From: Ailurus styani
Taxonomy: Eukaryota; Chordata; Mammalia; Carnivora; Ailuridae
DNA: 64,000 bases
NCBI GenBank assembly: GCA_002007465.1
Contig: LNAC01000136.1
Span: 2,782,823 to 2,846,822 of the forward strand
Reading direction: 5' to 3'
The notes beneath the pieces are model-generated. The model saw only the letters and a list, made by a program, of their open reading frames with translations. It did not search any database and was not told the origin of the DNA. A program made the position numbers and the translations under genes. Shown piece by piece: positions 33,346 through 42,679 of the stretch (its first letter is position 1; every line of letters begins with the position of its first letter).

Positions 33346-34100
33346 TAGTTATCTGGTGCTACGTTAAAAACAACTCAAACGGGCGCCTGGGTGGCTCAGT
33401 GGGTTAAAGCCTCTGCCTTCGGCTCAGGTCATGATCTCAGGGTCCTGGGATCGAGGCCCATATCGGGCTCCCTGCTCGGCAGGGAGCCTGCTTCCTCCTC
33501 TCTCTCTGCCTGCCTCTGCCTACTTGTGATCTCTCTCTCTGTCAAATAAATAAATAAAATCTTCAAAAAAAAAAACAAAAAACAACTCAAACTTAGGGGC
33601 TTAAAACAGCAGTTTTATTTTGCGGGTCAGGAATTTGGTCAGGGTTCATCTCCACAGGCATCAGCTGAGGTGATTCCATTGAGGCTGGAAGACGCACTTC
33701 CAAGATGGCGGTCAGGTGGGAAGATCTCCCAGGGCTGTTAGCCAAAAGTCTGGGCTCCTCTCCAGTGAGCCTCTCCACAGGGCTACGTGGGCTCTCTGAC
33801 AGTCTGGCCACTAGGGTTCCAAGAGTTCATGTTCCAAGAGGCCTGAACAGAAGCTGAAACCTTTTTTACCATAGTCTCAGATCCCAGATTATCACTTTTA
33901 TTTCATTCTGCTGGTGAAGCATGTCGCAAAAGACAGCACAGATTGGAGGGGACAAGAATTAAACTCTCCCTACCTATCGCTGGGTGGAGTGGTAAAGACT
34001 GTGGTCTTCTTGAACCTACCACACACAAAGTGTTTTTGTACAGTGACCACCACATTCTGTGAGCTACTGCAATCTTTAGCGTCATGACTGGACACAACAT
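33346..34100. repeat. old medium-reiteration repeat hosting a SINE
   Basis: Layout 'gttatctggtgctacg', 'cttaggggcttaaaacagcag', 'gcgggtcaggaatttgg', 'acttccaagatggcgg', 'aagcatgtcgcaaaagac', 'ggaggggacaagaattaaac' is a common mammalian repeat pattern whose class I cannot fix. Stops occur in all frames. Confidence 0.5.
33381..33577 (+). mobile_element. CAN SINE, mustelid-type
   Basis: Near-consensus sense copy. Perfect 15-bp TSD AAAAACAACTCAAAC at 33366-33380 and 33578-33592, rejoining the host repeat. Confidence 0.97.
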
Positions 34101-34254
34101 AGGATATAAAATAGCTTTAGGCTCTTAAAATCAGCACAGAAACACAAAGTTAATATGTATTTTGATTTTCTGATACAAATTTTGTCATTTTTATTAATCC
34201 TATATTGCTTCAGGGAATGTTTTCCCAGTCTTCTTCAGTAATCATAGACACTAC

Positions 34255-34440
34255 AAGGTTGCTGGAGGGGAGGTAGCTGGGGAATGGGGTAACCGGGCAA
34301 GAGGCATTAAGGAGGGCACGTGATGTAATGAGCACTGGGTGTTCTAGGCAACTGAGGAATAGCTAAATTCTACCCCTGAAACTACTAATACAGTATATGT
34401 TAACTAAATTGAATTTAAATTAAAAATTTTTTTAAATAAC
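34255..34440 (+). mobile_element. carnivore L1 3' end, sense
   Basis: Carries 'aaggagggcacgtgatgtaatgagcactgggtg', 'actgaggaatagctaaattc', 'cctgaaactactaatacagtatatg' and an A/T-rich end. Only a few hundred bases of this 5'-truncated LINE are present. Confidence 0.85.
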
Positions 34441-34941
34441 CATAGCCACTATTGATGCTAATGATTGTTTTTGGAAATGTTGAAACATTTTTCAAATAAT
34501 GGTTTGTCTCCAGATTCCTCACGAGGCATGTTCCAAAGCATTCCCTACACCAGCTGTCTCTTGCAATGGCATCAGGCAGAAGGCAGGGAAGGGCTTCCCC
34601 GAATATCAAGTTAAAGACTTTCCTCTCATCCCAGCCCCTACCTAGCATACCCTACTTCCATGGGATCAAGATAAATAGCTGCTGATCTAAAGGCCTGAGA
34701 GAGGAGGGATAACCTACTAAGTTACTTTCCAGTTCCATTTTGTGGAGGGGGAGAAGAGAAGATTCGGGGTGACAATAAAAATTGTCCTCAAATATCTGAA
34801 GGGCTGTCCTATAAGAAAAGCAAACTTAATCCCAAAGTAAAAGCAATTCTTAAAAAAAATTTTAAACTTGAGTCACAGTACATGGAAGTTGTAGGGCAGT
34901 AGACTTTGGTTTAATAAAAACAAACATTTTCTTTCTGTTAG
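34441..34941. other. no recognisable feature
   Basis: About 500 bp with nothing supportable. Confidence 0.45.
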
Positions 34942-34953
34942 AATTGTCAACCA

Positions 34954-35151
34954 GGGGCACCTGGGTGGCTCAGTGGGTTAAAGCCTCTGCCTTCGGCTCA
35001 GGTCATGATCTCAGGGTCCTGGGATCGAGCCCTGCACCGGGCTCCCTTCTCAGTGGGGAGCCTGCTTCCTCCTCTCTGTCTGCCTGCCTCTCTGCCTACT
35101 TGTGATCTCTCTCTGTGTCAAATAAATAAATAAAATCTTTAAAGAAAAAAA
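34954..35151 (+). mobile_element. CAN SINE, mustelid-type
   Basis: Sense, near consensus. Perfect 12-bp TSD AATTGTCAACCA at 34942-34953 and 35152-35163. Confidence 0.96.
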
Positions 35152-35163
35152 AATTGTCAACCA

Positions 35164-35877
35164 ATGGAACAAGCAGCTGATGGAAGTAGCATCCTTCCCC
35201 GGAAGACTGGGAGCAGGGTCTGGATAACTATTTGGTGGGGATGTTACAGAGAGGATTCCTACAACCATTAGTTGTAAACAGCTTGTTCATATGATATCAG
35301 GTACCCTCTAAGTCTAGAATTACATAAAGTCTGAACAAAATTCAGTGCCTGTTTTTCCGACTTCTTTTATACTCTACAATTCTACAGTCTACATGCAGGA
35401 ACCATATTCATATATAATCTATTAACCATTCCTTCCCAGGTGGCCAGTAGCTTGTCAGGTTCAACAGATCCATTTAGAAGAATTTAGGAGAGAAGCCACT
35501 TTGGCAACATGTGCTACTGAGGAGTCATTAGTGTAAGAGCCATCCCACAGAACCTCCGTGTCGGTACCAAGGTGAAAAGTCTAAAGGTACCATACAAAGA
35601 AATGCGGATGGAGATAAATAATAATTGGACACCAAAAAATGAGACATCTATTGGTTTAGGGGCATAGGAAAGTTAATGCACAAGCTACAATATTTTAAAG
35701 CAGAAAAAAAGTAAATGAGCGGTAGGAACTTTGAACTTAGTAGTGTCTATGCCGTACCTCTGAAACTCTGCGTTGGGTGAGGCAGGATGTAGTGAGAGCT
35801 GGTATTGGCATGTGGATGGGAGTGCTTGGGCTATCCGGCTGGGAAAGAACTGCGGTAACTAAGGGAGAGGATACCTC
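35164..35877. other. no recognisable feature
   Basis: About 710 bp of apparently unique sequence. Confidence 0.45.
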
Positions 35878-35893
35878 AAGAAAGAAGGTATCA

Positions 35894-36110
35894 GGGCGCC
35901 TGGGTGGTTCAGTGGGTTAAAGCCTCTGCTTTCGGCTCAGGTCATGATCTCAGCGTCCTGGGATCGAGGCCCACATTGGACTCTCTGCTCAGCAGGGAGC
36001 CTGCTTCCTCCTCTCCCTGTCTCTATGCCTGCCTCTCTGCCTACTTGTAATCTCTCTGTGTGTGTCAAATAAATAAATAAAATCTTTAAAAAAAAAAAAA
36101 GAAAGAAAGA
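35894..36110 (+). mobile_element. CAN SINE, mustelid-type
   Basis: Sense copy whose A tail grades into GAAA repeats. TSD AAGAAAGAAGGTATCA or part of it at 35878-35893 and about 36111-36126. Confidence 0.94.
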
Positions 36111-37110
36111 AAGAAAGAAGGTATCATCTCCACACAGATCATCCTTCCAGGAAGTGTCTTATCTTTACAGGAAAAATATTTAGAATCATAGCCACAAGGT
36201 CAATTACCTCTGTGTTGCCAAAGCCAGCTGCCACCCTCTGTCCTCATTTTAGTGTAGCTTTCAGCAGCTTTTCACACAAATAACCATTCTTCTCACTTTC
36301 TTTAAACACTTTTCTCATTTGGTTTCAGTAACCCCGTCTTCCTCCGGTTTCCTCCGTGCGCTCTCTCTACTCCTTCCAAGTTGGCTTCCTTTTCTGGCCC
36401 TTCTCCTTAACATCACCTCAAAAGGTTGCAGGTCCCCAAGGCCCGGTAGTGGCAACCACTTTCTTTCCATATCATTAAATACCATCTGTACACCGCCTAA
36501 TGTATGTCTTGTGACAAGAACCTCTCCTCAGAGCACCATCATATATCTATCCAATTGCCTACTTGGCATCTCTACTTGTGTACTTCACACACCTTAACTT
36601 CAACATATGCAGAACACAGTGTTTGATTCTACCCCTACCAACACTGCTTCTTGGGTACCCATTTTCCCCCACAACTCTGTGGCAAAGTCTTCCCTACCTT
36701 AGTAAATGATGAATCACCATATAACCAGTTACTCAGACACACAAGAAGCATGCTCAACTCCTACTTCTCCCTCATGCCATCATTGCTGATCTTTATCAAC
36801 AAATTCTGTTGTTGAGTCCACATACAAAACATATCTAGAATCCATCCATTATCTACCTTTTCACTGTCAGAACCCTAAGGCAAACTACCCTGGACATTAC
36901 AATGGTCTTCCTAATCATTCTCTCCATCGTCACTCTGGTAATTCTCAACCCACTCTCCACATAGGAACCATTGTAGCTCTTTAGGAAAATAATTTGCTTT
37001 TCTTATCTGTATTTCCATTTTTACTCCCTCAAAGGAGAAAAAGACTTACAGAATTTTTAGGCAACTATAACAACAGCTTAGGTTTTCTAAGAAGCAATGT
37101 TTCCATTCTC

Positions 37111-37334
37111 TTTTTTAAAAAAATATTTTATTTATTATTTATTTTTAAAGATTTTATTTATTTATTTCACAGAGGGAGAGAGATTACAAGGAGGCAGAGA
37201 GGCAGGCAGAGGGGGGCGGGAAGCAGGCTCCCCGCTAAGCAGGGAGCCCGATGCGGGCCTCGATCCCAGGACCCTGAGATCATGACCTGAGCTGAAGGCA
37301 GAGGCTTTAACCCACTGAGCCACCCAGGTACCCC
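37111..37334 (-). mobile_element. CAN SINE, antisense, in L2
   Basis: Antisense copy with a doubled T/ATTT tail, ending 'gccacccaggtacccc'. Perfect 15-bp TSD AATGTTTCCATTCTC at 37096-37110 and 37335-37349. Confidence 0.95.
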
Positions 37335-37600
37335 AATGTTTCCATTCTCATTAATCTTCTCTCCTATTGTTCTTTTCCCTCTCATAAGTCAATGAAATGC
37401 CTAAGGAATATATCCCTCATCNAATGTGGGGCTTGATTCCGGGACTCTGAGATCATGACCTGAGCTGAAGGCAGAGGCTTTAACCCACTGAGCCACCCAG
37501 GCACCCCAATGTTTCCATTCTCATTAATCTTCTCTCCTATTGTTCTTTTCCCTCTCATAAGTCAATGCCTCATAAGAAATGCCTAAGGAATATATCCCTC
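37335..37600. other. duplication around a single N, probable assembly artefact
   Basis: The L2 flank from the TSD to 'tatccctcatc' (37335-37421) is followed by one N at 37422. An 85-bp SINE 3' part (37423-37507) comes next, then the same TSD and flank again (37508-37600). The second flank differs by an 11-bp insertion, 'cctcataagaa'. The partial SINE differs from the first by several C/T and G/A changes. Confidence 0.85.
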
Positions 37601-37733
37601 ATCCACCAAGGGAGTCCACCTTTTGACATGTGTGTTGGACAGACTAGTTCCATTGTGGTCACAATTCATGTGACTCTTCTGCTTAAAATTTTTCAATGAC
37701 TTCCCTCTGGAGTGAAAAGAAAATCTCACTCTT

Positions 37734-37927
37734 GGGCGCCTGGGTGGCTCAGTGGGTTAAGGCCCCTGCCTTCGGCTCAGGTCATGATCCCAGGGTCCTG
37801 GGATCAAGGCCCACGTCGGGCTCTCTGCTCAGCAGGGAGCCTGCTTCCTCCTCTCTCCTCTCTCTCCTGAGATCATGACCTGAGCCGAAGGCAGAGGCTT
37901 TAACCCACTGAGCCACCCAGGCGCCCT
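37734..37927 (+). mobile_element. fold-back (snap-back) CAN SINE with TSDs
   Basis: A SINE begins normally in sense (head at 37734 through 'gggagcctgcttcctcctctc'). Near 37860 it turns into its own antisense first 61 bp (37867-37927), so it has a head at both ends and no A tail. Both heads are bounded by one perfect 15-bp TSD, GAAAATCTCACTCTT, at 37719-37733 and 37928-37942. This indicates a single insertion event. Arms at about 37734-37794 and 37867-37927 can form a hairpin. Confidence 0.92.
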
Positions 37928-38655
37928 GAAAATCTCACTCTTTATTGGAGTCTTCATCAGGCCCCCACATACTTCTCAAACTATCCATGGTAAAGGGCCA
38001 GTTTTCTTTTCCTTTTCTTTTTTTTTTTAATTTCCAATTCCTTGCTGGTGGATACTTTTATAAGATATAATAAAAATGAATTACTAGAAAAGATAAAACC
38101 AGAAAAAAACCCATCAAAATATAAGTCCAATTTTTTTGTTAGCTAGAATAGATATAAAACCACTCTGCCAATTGTTTGAAAGGTTTAAGGGCTTAGCTTC
38201 AGTTTCTGTATTTATCCCAACGTGGACCAGCTGAAGGACTGGAGCTGACCTAGGTGATCTGGCTCCTGCCTCGCTCTCCCAGCCCTACCTTCTGTATCAC
38301 AAACACAGCAAGTTCTTTCCAGCTTCAAGGTGCATCCCTGTTCCTGGATCTGGAAACTTCACCATCCACCCTCCTCTGCCTGGTGTTCCTTCTCATCCAG
38401 TCTCATTTTAACTCCATCTTCTCAAAGGACTCTTTCGATCTAAATAAGTTGTCCTGTTTCTCTCTAACAGGGCACCTCGTCCATTCCTGCATACGACCTA
38501 CCACTTACCATACTTCACGCTCTTGGTTTACTTGTTTACTCTTTGTCTCCTCAGTTGGGCCTCAGTTCAATAAAGGCAAGAACCATGTCACCTTTATTCA
38601 CCACCACCATCTGGCGTACCCTAGGTGCGCCATAAATATTTGTTGATTGAATGAA

Positions 38656-39013
38656 TGAAAAAATAAGTGAGAGGGTTTTTCTGATGGAGCACAGTAATAG
38701 CCATGCTATCTATGCTTGAATATTCAGCATTTGGGCCAGGCCTACTCAGCCAAAATGCAACACAAAAGTATACCATTATTCTACGGCTGTGTGCAAGTAT
38801 TTATTTAAATTCAAAATTCCCTGAAGGATAGGACTAAATCCAAAATTATATAATGACAGAATTGTCTGCTATTAACTGACCTTAATGGTGCTTCATGCAA
38901 AAGAAAAATCATTCTCAATCTCTCTCATCCTTGTAAATGACTTCACAAATATTCTCTTATTCAGTGTAAATGTCTGACATTTACACTCCATTTAGATAAT
39001 ACCATCAACCCAC
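38656..39013. other. no recognisable feature
   Basis: About 360 bp of AT-rich sequence, nothing supportable. Confidence 0.45.
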
Positions 39014-39028
39014 AGGAGTCAACATTTT

Positions 39029-39210
39029 TTTTAAAGATTTTATTTATTTGTCAGAGAGAGAGAGAACACAAGCAGAGGGAGCAGCAGGCAGGGGGAGAAG
39101 CAAGCTCCCCACTGAGCAAGGAGCCCGAATTGGGACTTGATCCCCGGACCCTGGGATAACGACCTGAGCTGAAGGCAGGGGCTTAACTGACTGAGCCAGC
39201 CAGGCATCCT
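39029..39210 (-). mobile_element. CAN SINE, arctoid-type, antisense
   Basis: Moderately diverged antisense copy. Imperfect TSD AGGAGTCAACATTTT versus AGGGGTCAATATTTT fits an older insertion. Confidence 0.92.
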
Positions 39211-39904
39211 AGGGGTCAATATTTTAAAGTTAAGATTTAAATTAGCACAACTAGGGGAAGAGGGGAGAACAGCACTATGTTTTTTATTGTTGTTTCATGT
39301 TCTTTATTTTGTCTTTTATTTGTAGGTTGTACAATAATCTGAATATGAAAGACAAGTCAATCAAAACCAAATTCTCTAAGCCTATAGGACTTCTTGAAAC
39401 CTTTGTTGAAAAAAAGGCTTGACAAGCAGGTGGTGCCCTAGCCAACTACTCTGAAAAAAAATGAAATGTAATTTAATTTCTCTACTGTTATCTTGAAGAA
39501 ATTCAATTAATTATTATTCATGCAGAGAGCATTTTTTAAGATAAAACAATCCACATGAGAAATATTAAATAAGAGATTAGGAGACCCTTAATTTAGAGGA
39601 TAGGGGTTAGAGAGGAAGTGTGGAGATAAATTACAGAAGCATCAAAGCCAAAGTTCAACATTGGGTGCGAGCCAAGAATTAGATTTCAGAGTCTCCAACC
39701 AAATAACAAAGGATCTGAAGAACTAAGAGAAGTTCCCTCTTCAGTACTTCCTTGAATGTCTAAATATCCTTTTCCCAGGTCAATGACTCCAGGCAGGAAT
39801 GAGAGAGAGGAGAGGAGTTACTTCTAGATTCTTCCACAAAGCCTAGTCTCAGACTCCCGTTACGTAAGGGGCCACCAACAAAAGAACCTCCCCCCCCCAA
39901 ACAA
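39211..39904. other. no recognisable feature
   Basis: About 690 bp, nothing supportable. Confidence 0.45.
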
Positions 39905-40085
39905 ACCAGTAACCAACCTGTTGCTTTGCTTCAGGAGGTACTGTCTGTCTTCCCTCCTTTCGGTTGTAAGCTCCTTTAGAAAAGAGACTTTGTGTCTCAG
40001 ATTCACATTTATAACTCAGCTAGAACATTGCTTCAAATCTAAGAGGAGGTCAACGACTACTGTTGAGTGAATGAGTAAACCACTT
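39905..40085 (+). repeat. L2 3' end, sense
   Basis: Pattern 'gttgtaagctcctttagaaaagagactttgtgtctc ... ctagaacattgcttcaaatc ... actgttgagtgaatgag' matches the L2 terminus. Old. Confidence 0.6.
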
Positions 40086-40204
40086 CATGCTTGAGTGTTC
40101 AGCAAGTGATGTATACAGCTCTGCTCATGTGGAGCAGGCACAGAAGCCATTTCATACACAACTGTACACTACCTGCTGAGAAGGACAGAACTATACAAAT
40201 TAAC

Positions 40205-40512
40205 CACTAACCTAGGGAGGGAGGTGGGGGTGGGGGGGTTGGAGGAAGTGATCAAAAGGCACAAACTTCCAGTTAGAAGATAAATAAGGAGTGGAAATGT
40301 AATGTAAAACACGACGACTAGAGTTAATCCTGCTATATGGCATACACACCACTTCTTTCTTTTTTCTTTTTTTAATATCTAAGTGAGATGACAGACATTA
40401 ACTAAATTGATGGTGGTAATCATTAAACACTAAATGTGAGTCATGTCATAGTGCTGTACACTTTAAACTTACCCAGTGCTGTGTGTCAGCTATATCCTAA
40501 TAAAACTGGGGC
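40205..40512 (+). repeat. L1 3' UTR, sense
   Basis: Has 'ggaggaagtgatcaaaaggcacaaacttccag', 'gtaaaacacgacgactagag' and 'tgtacactttaaacttacccag', ending 'ctatatcctaataaaactgg'. L1M-type, non-coding, followed by a SINE. Confidence 0.65.
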
Positions 40513-40700
40513 AGGGATGCCTGGGTGGCTCAGTCGGTTAAATGCCTGCCTTCAGCTCCTGGGATTGAGTCCCGTGTTGGGCTCCCTGCTCTGTGGGGGG
40601 CTTGCTTCGCCCTCTCCTCCCCACTTGTACTCTCTGATGCTATCTCTTTCTCTCTCGAATAAATACATAAAATCTTTTTAAAAATAAAAATAAAATAAAG
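40513..40700 (+). mobile_element. CAN SINE, internally deleted
   Basis: Sense copy that goes from 'ccttcagctc' directly to 'ctgggattgag', losing AGGTCATGATCCCAGGGTC. AAAAT-rich tail. Flank words TAAAACTGGG and TAAAATGGGG suggest the TSD. Confidence 0.92.
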
Positions 40701-40710
40701 TAAAATGGGG

Positions 40711-41440
40711 GACAAAAAGATTAACCACAGCTCCTACCCTCTAGGAACATACACTCCAGCTGAAGAGTCAAACTTGTGCATTAAGTGGCATCAGCAGAAT
40801 AGTAGAGTTGGCAGCTCCGAGTTTTCATTTACCACAGAAACACTGAAAAGTAAGCAGAAACTATCAGAACCACCTTTGTCGGAACTTTACCAACACACAC
40901 TGAATCATGAAAAAAAGATACTTCAAAATGGTAAGCCCATTTTGGGGCACTTTTACATGCCCTTGCTTCAGCTCCTCCCTGACACGGCAGCCATTTTGGT
41001 CCGGACCACCATTTTCTCTCGTTCAGGAGGGAGCCGTGCAGACCTTATACACGGATTGTGTATAGCTGTTCTAAGCAGTCTGGGGACGACCTGACAGACT
41101 GATGATACCAGGCAATCGTCTGTTTTGCTTCACTCAGGAATGAAGCCAGAAAAGTGGTATGCATTGCTCAAAAACACTGCAAGCCAAACTAACAATTTTC
41201 CAACACCTGGGACAAAAGATTACAGTCTAAATATACAACAAGCTGCCTAAAGCCAAAGTGAGGGAAAGTTTTGGGGCGTAATTAGGACATTCAAAAGCAG
41301 CCATGTACACTGGAATTTAGAAAACCACATGCATGCCCAGGGCAAGACACATGCAGAGAAAAAACCTCAGACAATTGGAAGCCTTCACCTTGGGCTGGTC
41401 CCTAAGTTAGGGGCCAACCTGGCCAAAGTGTTGAAGGAGG
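40711..41440. other. unidentified sequence
   Basis: About 730 bp. A 129-codon frame from 40705 includes a possible LTR-like 'gcagccattttggtcc' around 40988. No protein family is recognised and no gene is claimed. Confidence 0.35.
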
Positions 41441-41454
41441 GCCCCAGCACAGAG

Positions 41455-41576
41455 CACCTCATCTCTTTCTCTCTCTCTCTCTCTCCCCCTCTCCCTCTGC
41501 CCGCCCCCGCCCCATCCCTGCTCTCCTGCTTCCTCTCTCACTCTCAAATAAATAAATAAAATCTTTTAAAAAAAGA
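41455..41576 (+). mobile_element. CAN SINE 3' fragment
   Basis: Only the CT-rich body and the 'ctcaaataaataaataaaatctttt' tail are recognisable. The expected head is replaced by unrelated sequence. It abuts the L1 at 41577. Confidence 0.75.
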
Positions 41577-41948
41577 AACTAAGAAGGACATCATATATTA
41601 ATAAAGGACTAACTCATCAAGAAAATATAACAACTCTAAACATATATGCAACAGACAACAGATACCCAAGTATGCCAAGCAAACATTTACACAACTGAAG
41701 GGGAAAAGGACAGTTTTACAATAACAGTTGGAGATTTTAATATACTTTCAATAATGGATAGAACATGTGGACAGAAAATCAGTAAGGAAATAGAGGAATT
41801 GAACGACTCTATCAATCAGTTAGATCTAACTGACATATATACAACACTCTACCCAACGAGGGTAGAATACACCTTCTTCTGAAATGCACATGGAACAGTC
41901 TCCAGGTCAGAGCATATGTAAAGCCACAAAATGTCACAGTAGATTTTA

Positions 41949-42140
41949 TTTAATTTTTTTAAAAGATTTTATTTATTTATTCGACAGATCACAAGTAGGC
42001 AGAGAGGCAGGCAGAGGGAGAGGGGGAAGCAGGCTCTCTGCCTAGCAGGGAGCCCGATTCCGGGCTTGATCCCAGGCTGCTGGGATCATGACCTGAGCCG
42101 AAGGCAGAGGCTTAACCCACTGAGTCACTCAGGCACCCCA
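41949..42140 (-). mobile_element. CAN SINE, antisense, in L1
   Basis: Perfect 15-bp TSD TCACAGTAGATTTTA at 41934-41948 and 42141-42155 restores the L1 sequence. The body lacks the GAGAGAG segment after 'cgacag'. Confidence 0.96.
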
Positions 42141-42237
42141 TCACAGTAGATTTTAAAAGACAGAAATCATACAAAGTATCTTTTCTGATCATGATATGGC
42201 GATGAAACTACACTAACAAAGAAAAACTGAGAATTTC

Positions 42238-42450
42238 TGGGGCACCTGGGTGGCTCAGTGGGTTAAAGCCTCTGCCTTCAGCTCAGGTCATGATCTCAGG
42301 GTCCTGGGATTGAGCCCCACATTGAGCTCCCTGCTCGATGGGGAGCCTGCTTCCTCCTCTCTCTCTGCCTGCCTCTTTGCCTACTTGTGATCTCTCTCTC
42401 TCTCTCTCTGTCAAATAAATAAATAAAATCTTTAAAAATAAATAAAGAAA
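42238..42450 (+). mobile_element. CAN SINE, mustelid-type, in L1
   Basis: Sense copy. 20-bp TSD beginning AAAGAAAAACTGAGAATTTC (42218-42237) and repeated at 42451-42470 with one change. Confidence 0.96.
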
Positions 42451-42502
42451 AAAGAAAAACTGAAAATTTCACAATTATGTAGGACTTAAACAGCCCATTC
42501 TT

Positions 42503-42679
42503 GGGGATTTTTTTTAAAAGACTTTATTTATTTATTTGAGACAGTGAGCGAGCAAGAGTGAGCACAAAGGGGGGAGGGGAGGGCAGAGGGAGAGGGAAAA
42601 GCAGGCCCGATTCCAGGACCCGGAATCATGACCTGAGCCAACTGCAGATGCTTAAACAACTGGGCCACCCAGGCGCCCC
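42503..42679 (-). mobile_element. CAN SINE, antisense, in L1
   Basis: Older, internally shortened copy. 16-bp TSD TAAACAGCCCATTCTT at 42487-42502 and 42680-42695 with one mismatch. Together with the two neighbours it gives inverted SINE arms within 750 bp. Confidence 0.93.

Larger units (their letters stand above)
36310..38655 (+). repeat. long L2 LINE relic hosting several SINEs
   Basis: L2 phrases occur in consensus order over 2.3 kb. From 36310: 'attaaataccatctgtacacc', 'tatccaattgcctacttggcatctc', 'gaatccatccattatctacc'. At 37655: 'catgtgactcttctgcttaaaatttttcaatgac'. At 38255: 'gatctggctcctgcctcgctc'. At 38630: 'cataaatatttgttgattgaatgaatga'. This is the last part of ORF2 and the 3' UTR. 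Frames are broken by stops. A 130-codon frame at 38254 lies in non-coding L2 end sequence. Confidence 0.75.

Noticed and set aside
38254..38646. 130-codon plus-strand frame
   Set aside because: It lies in the L2 3' end, which is non-coding in the consensus.
41455..41576. Full SINE ending at 41576
   Set aside because: Only the CT-rich body and tail can be recognised. The upstream 100 bp does not match the head, so it is listed as a fragment.
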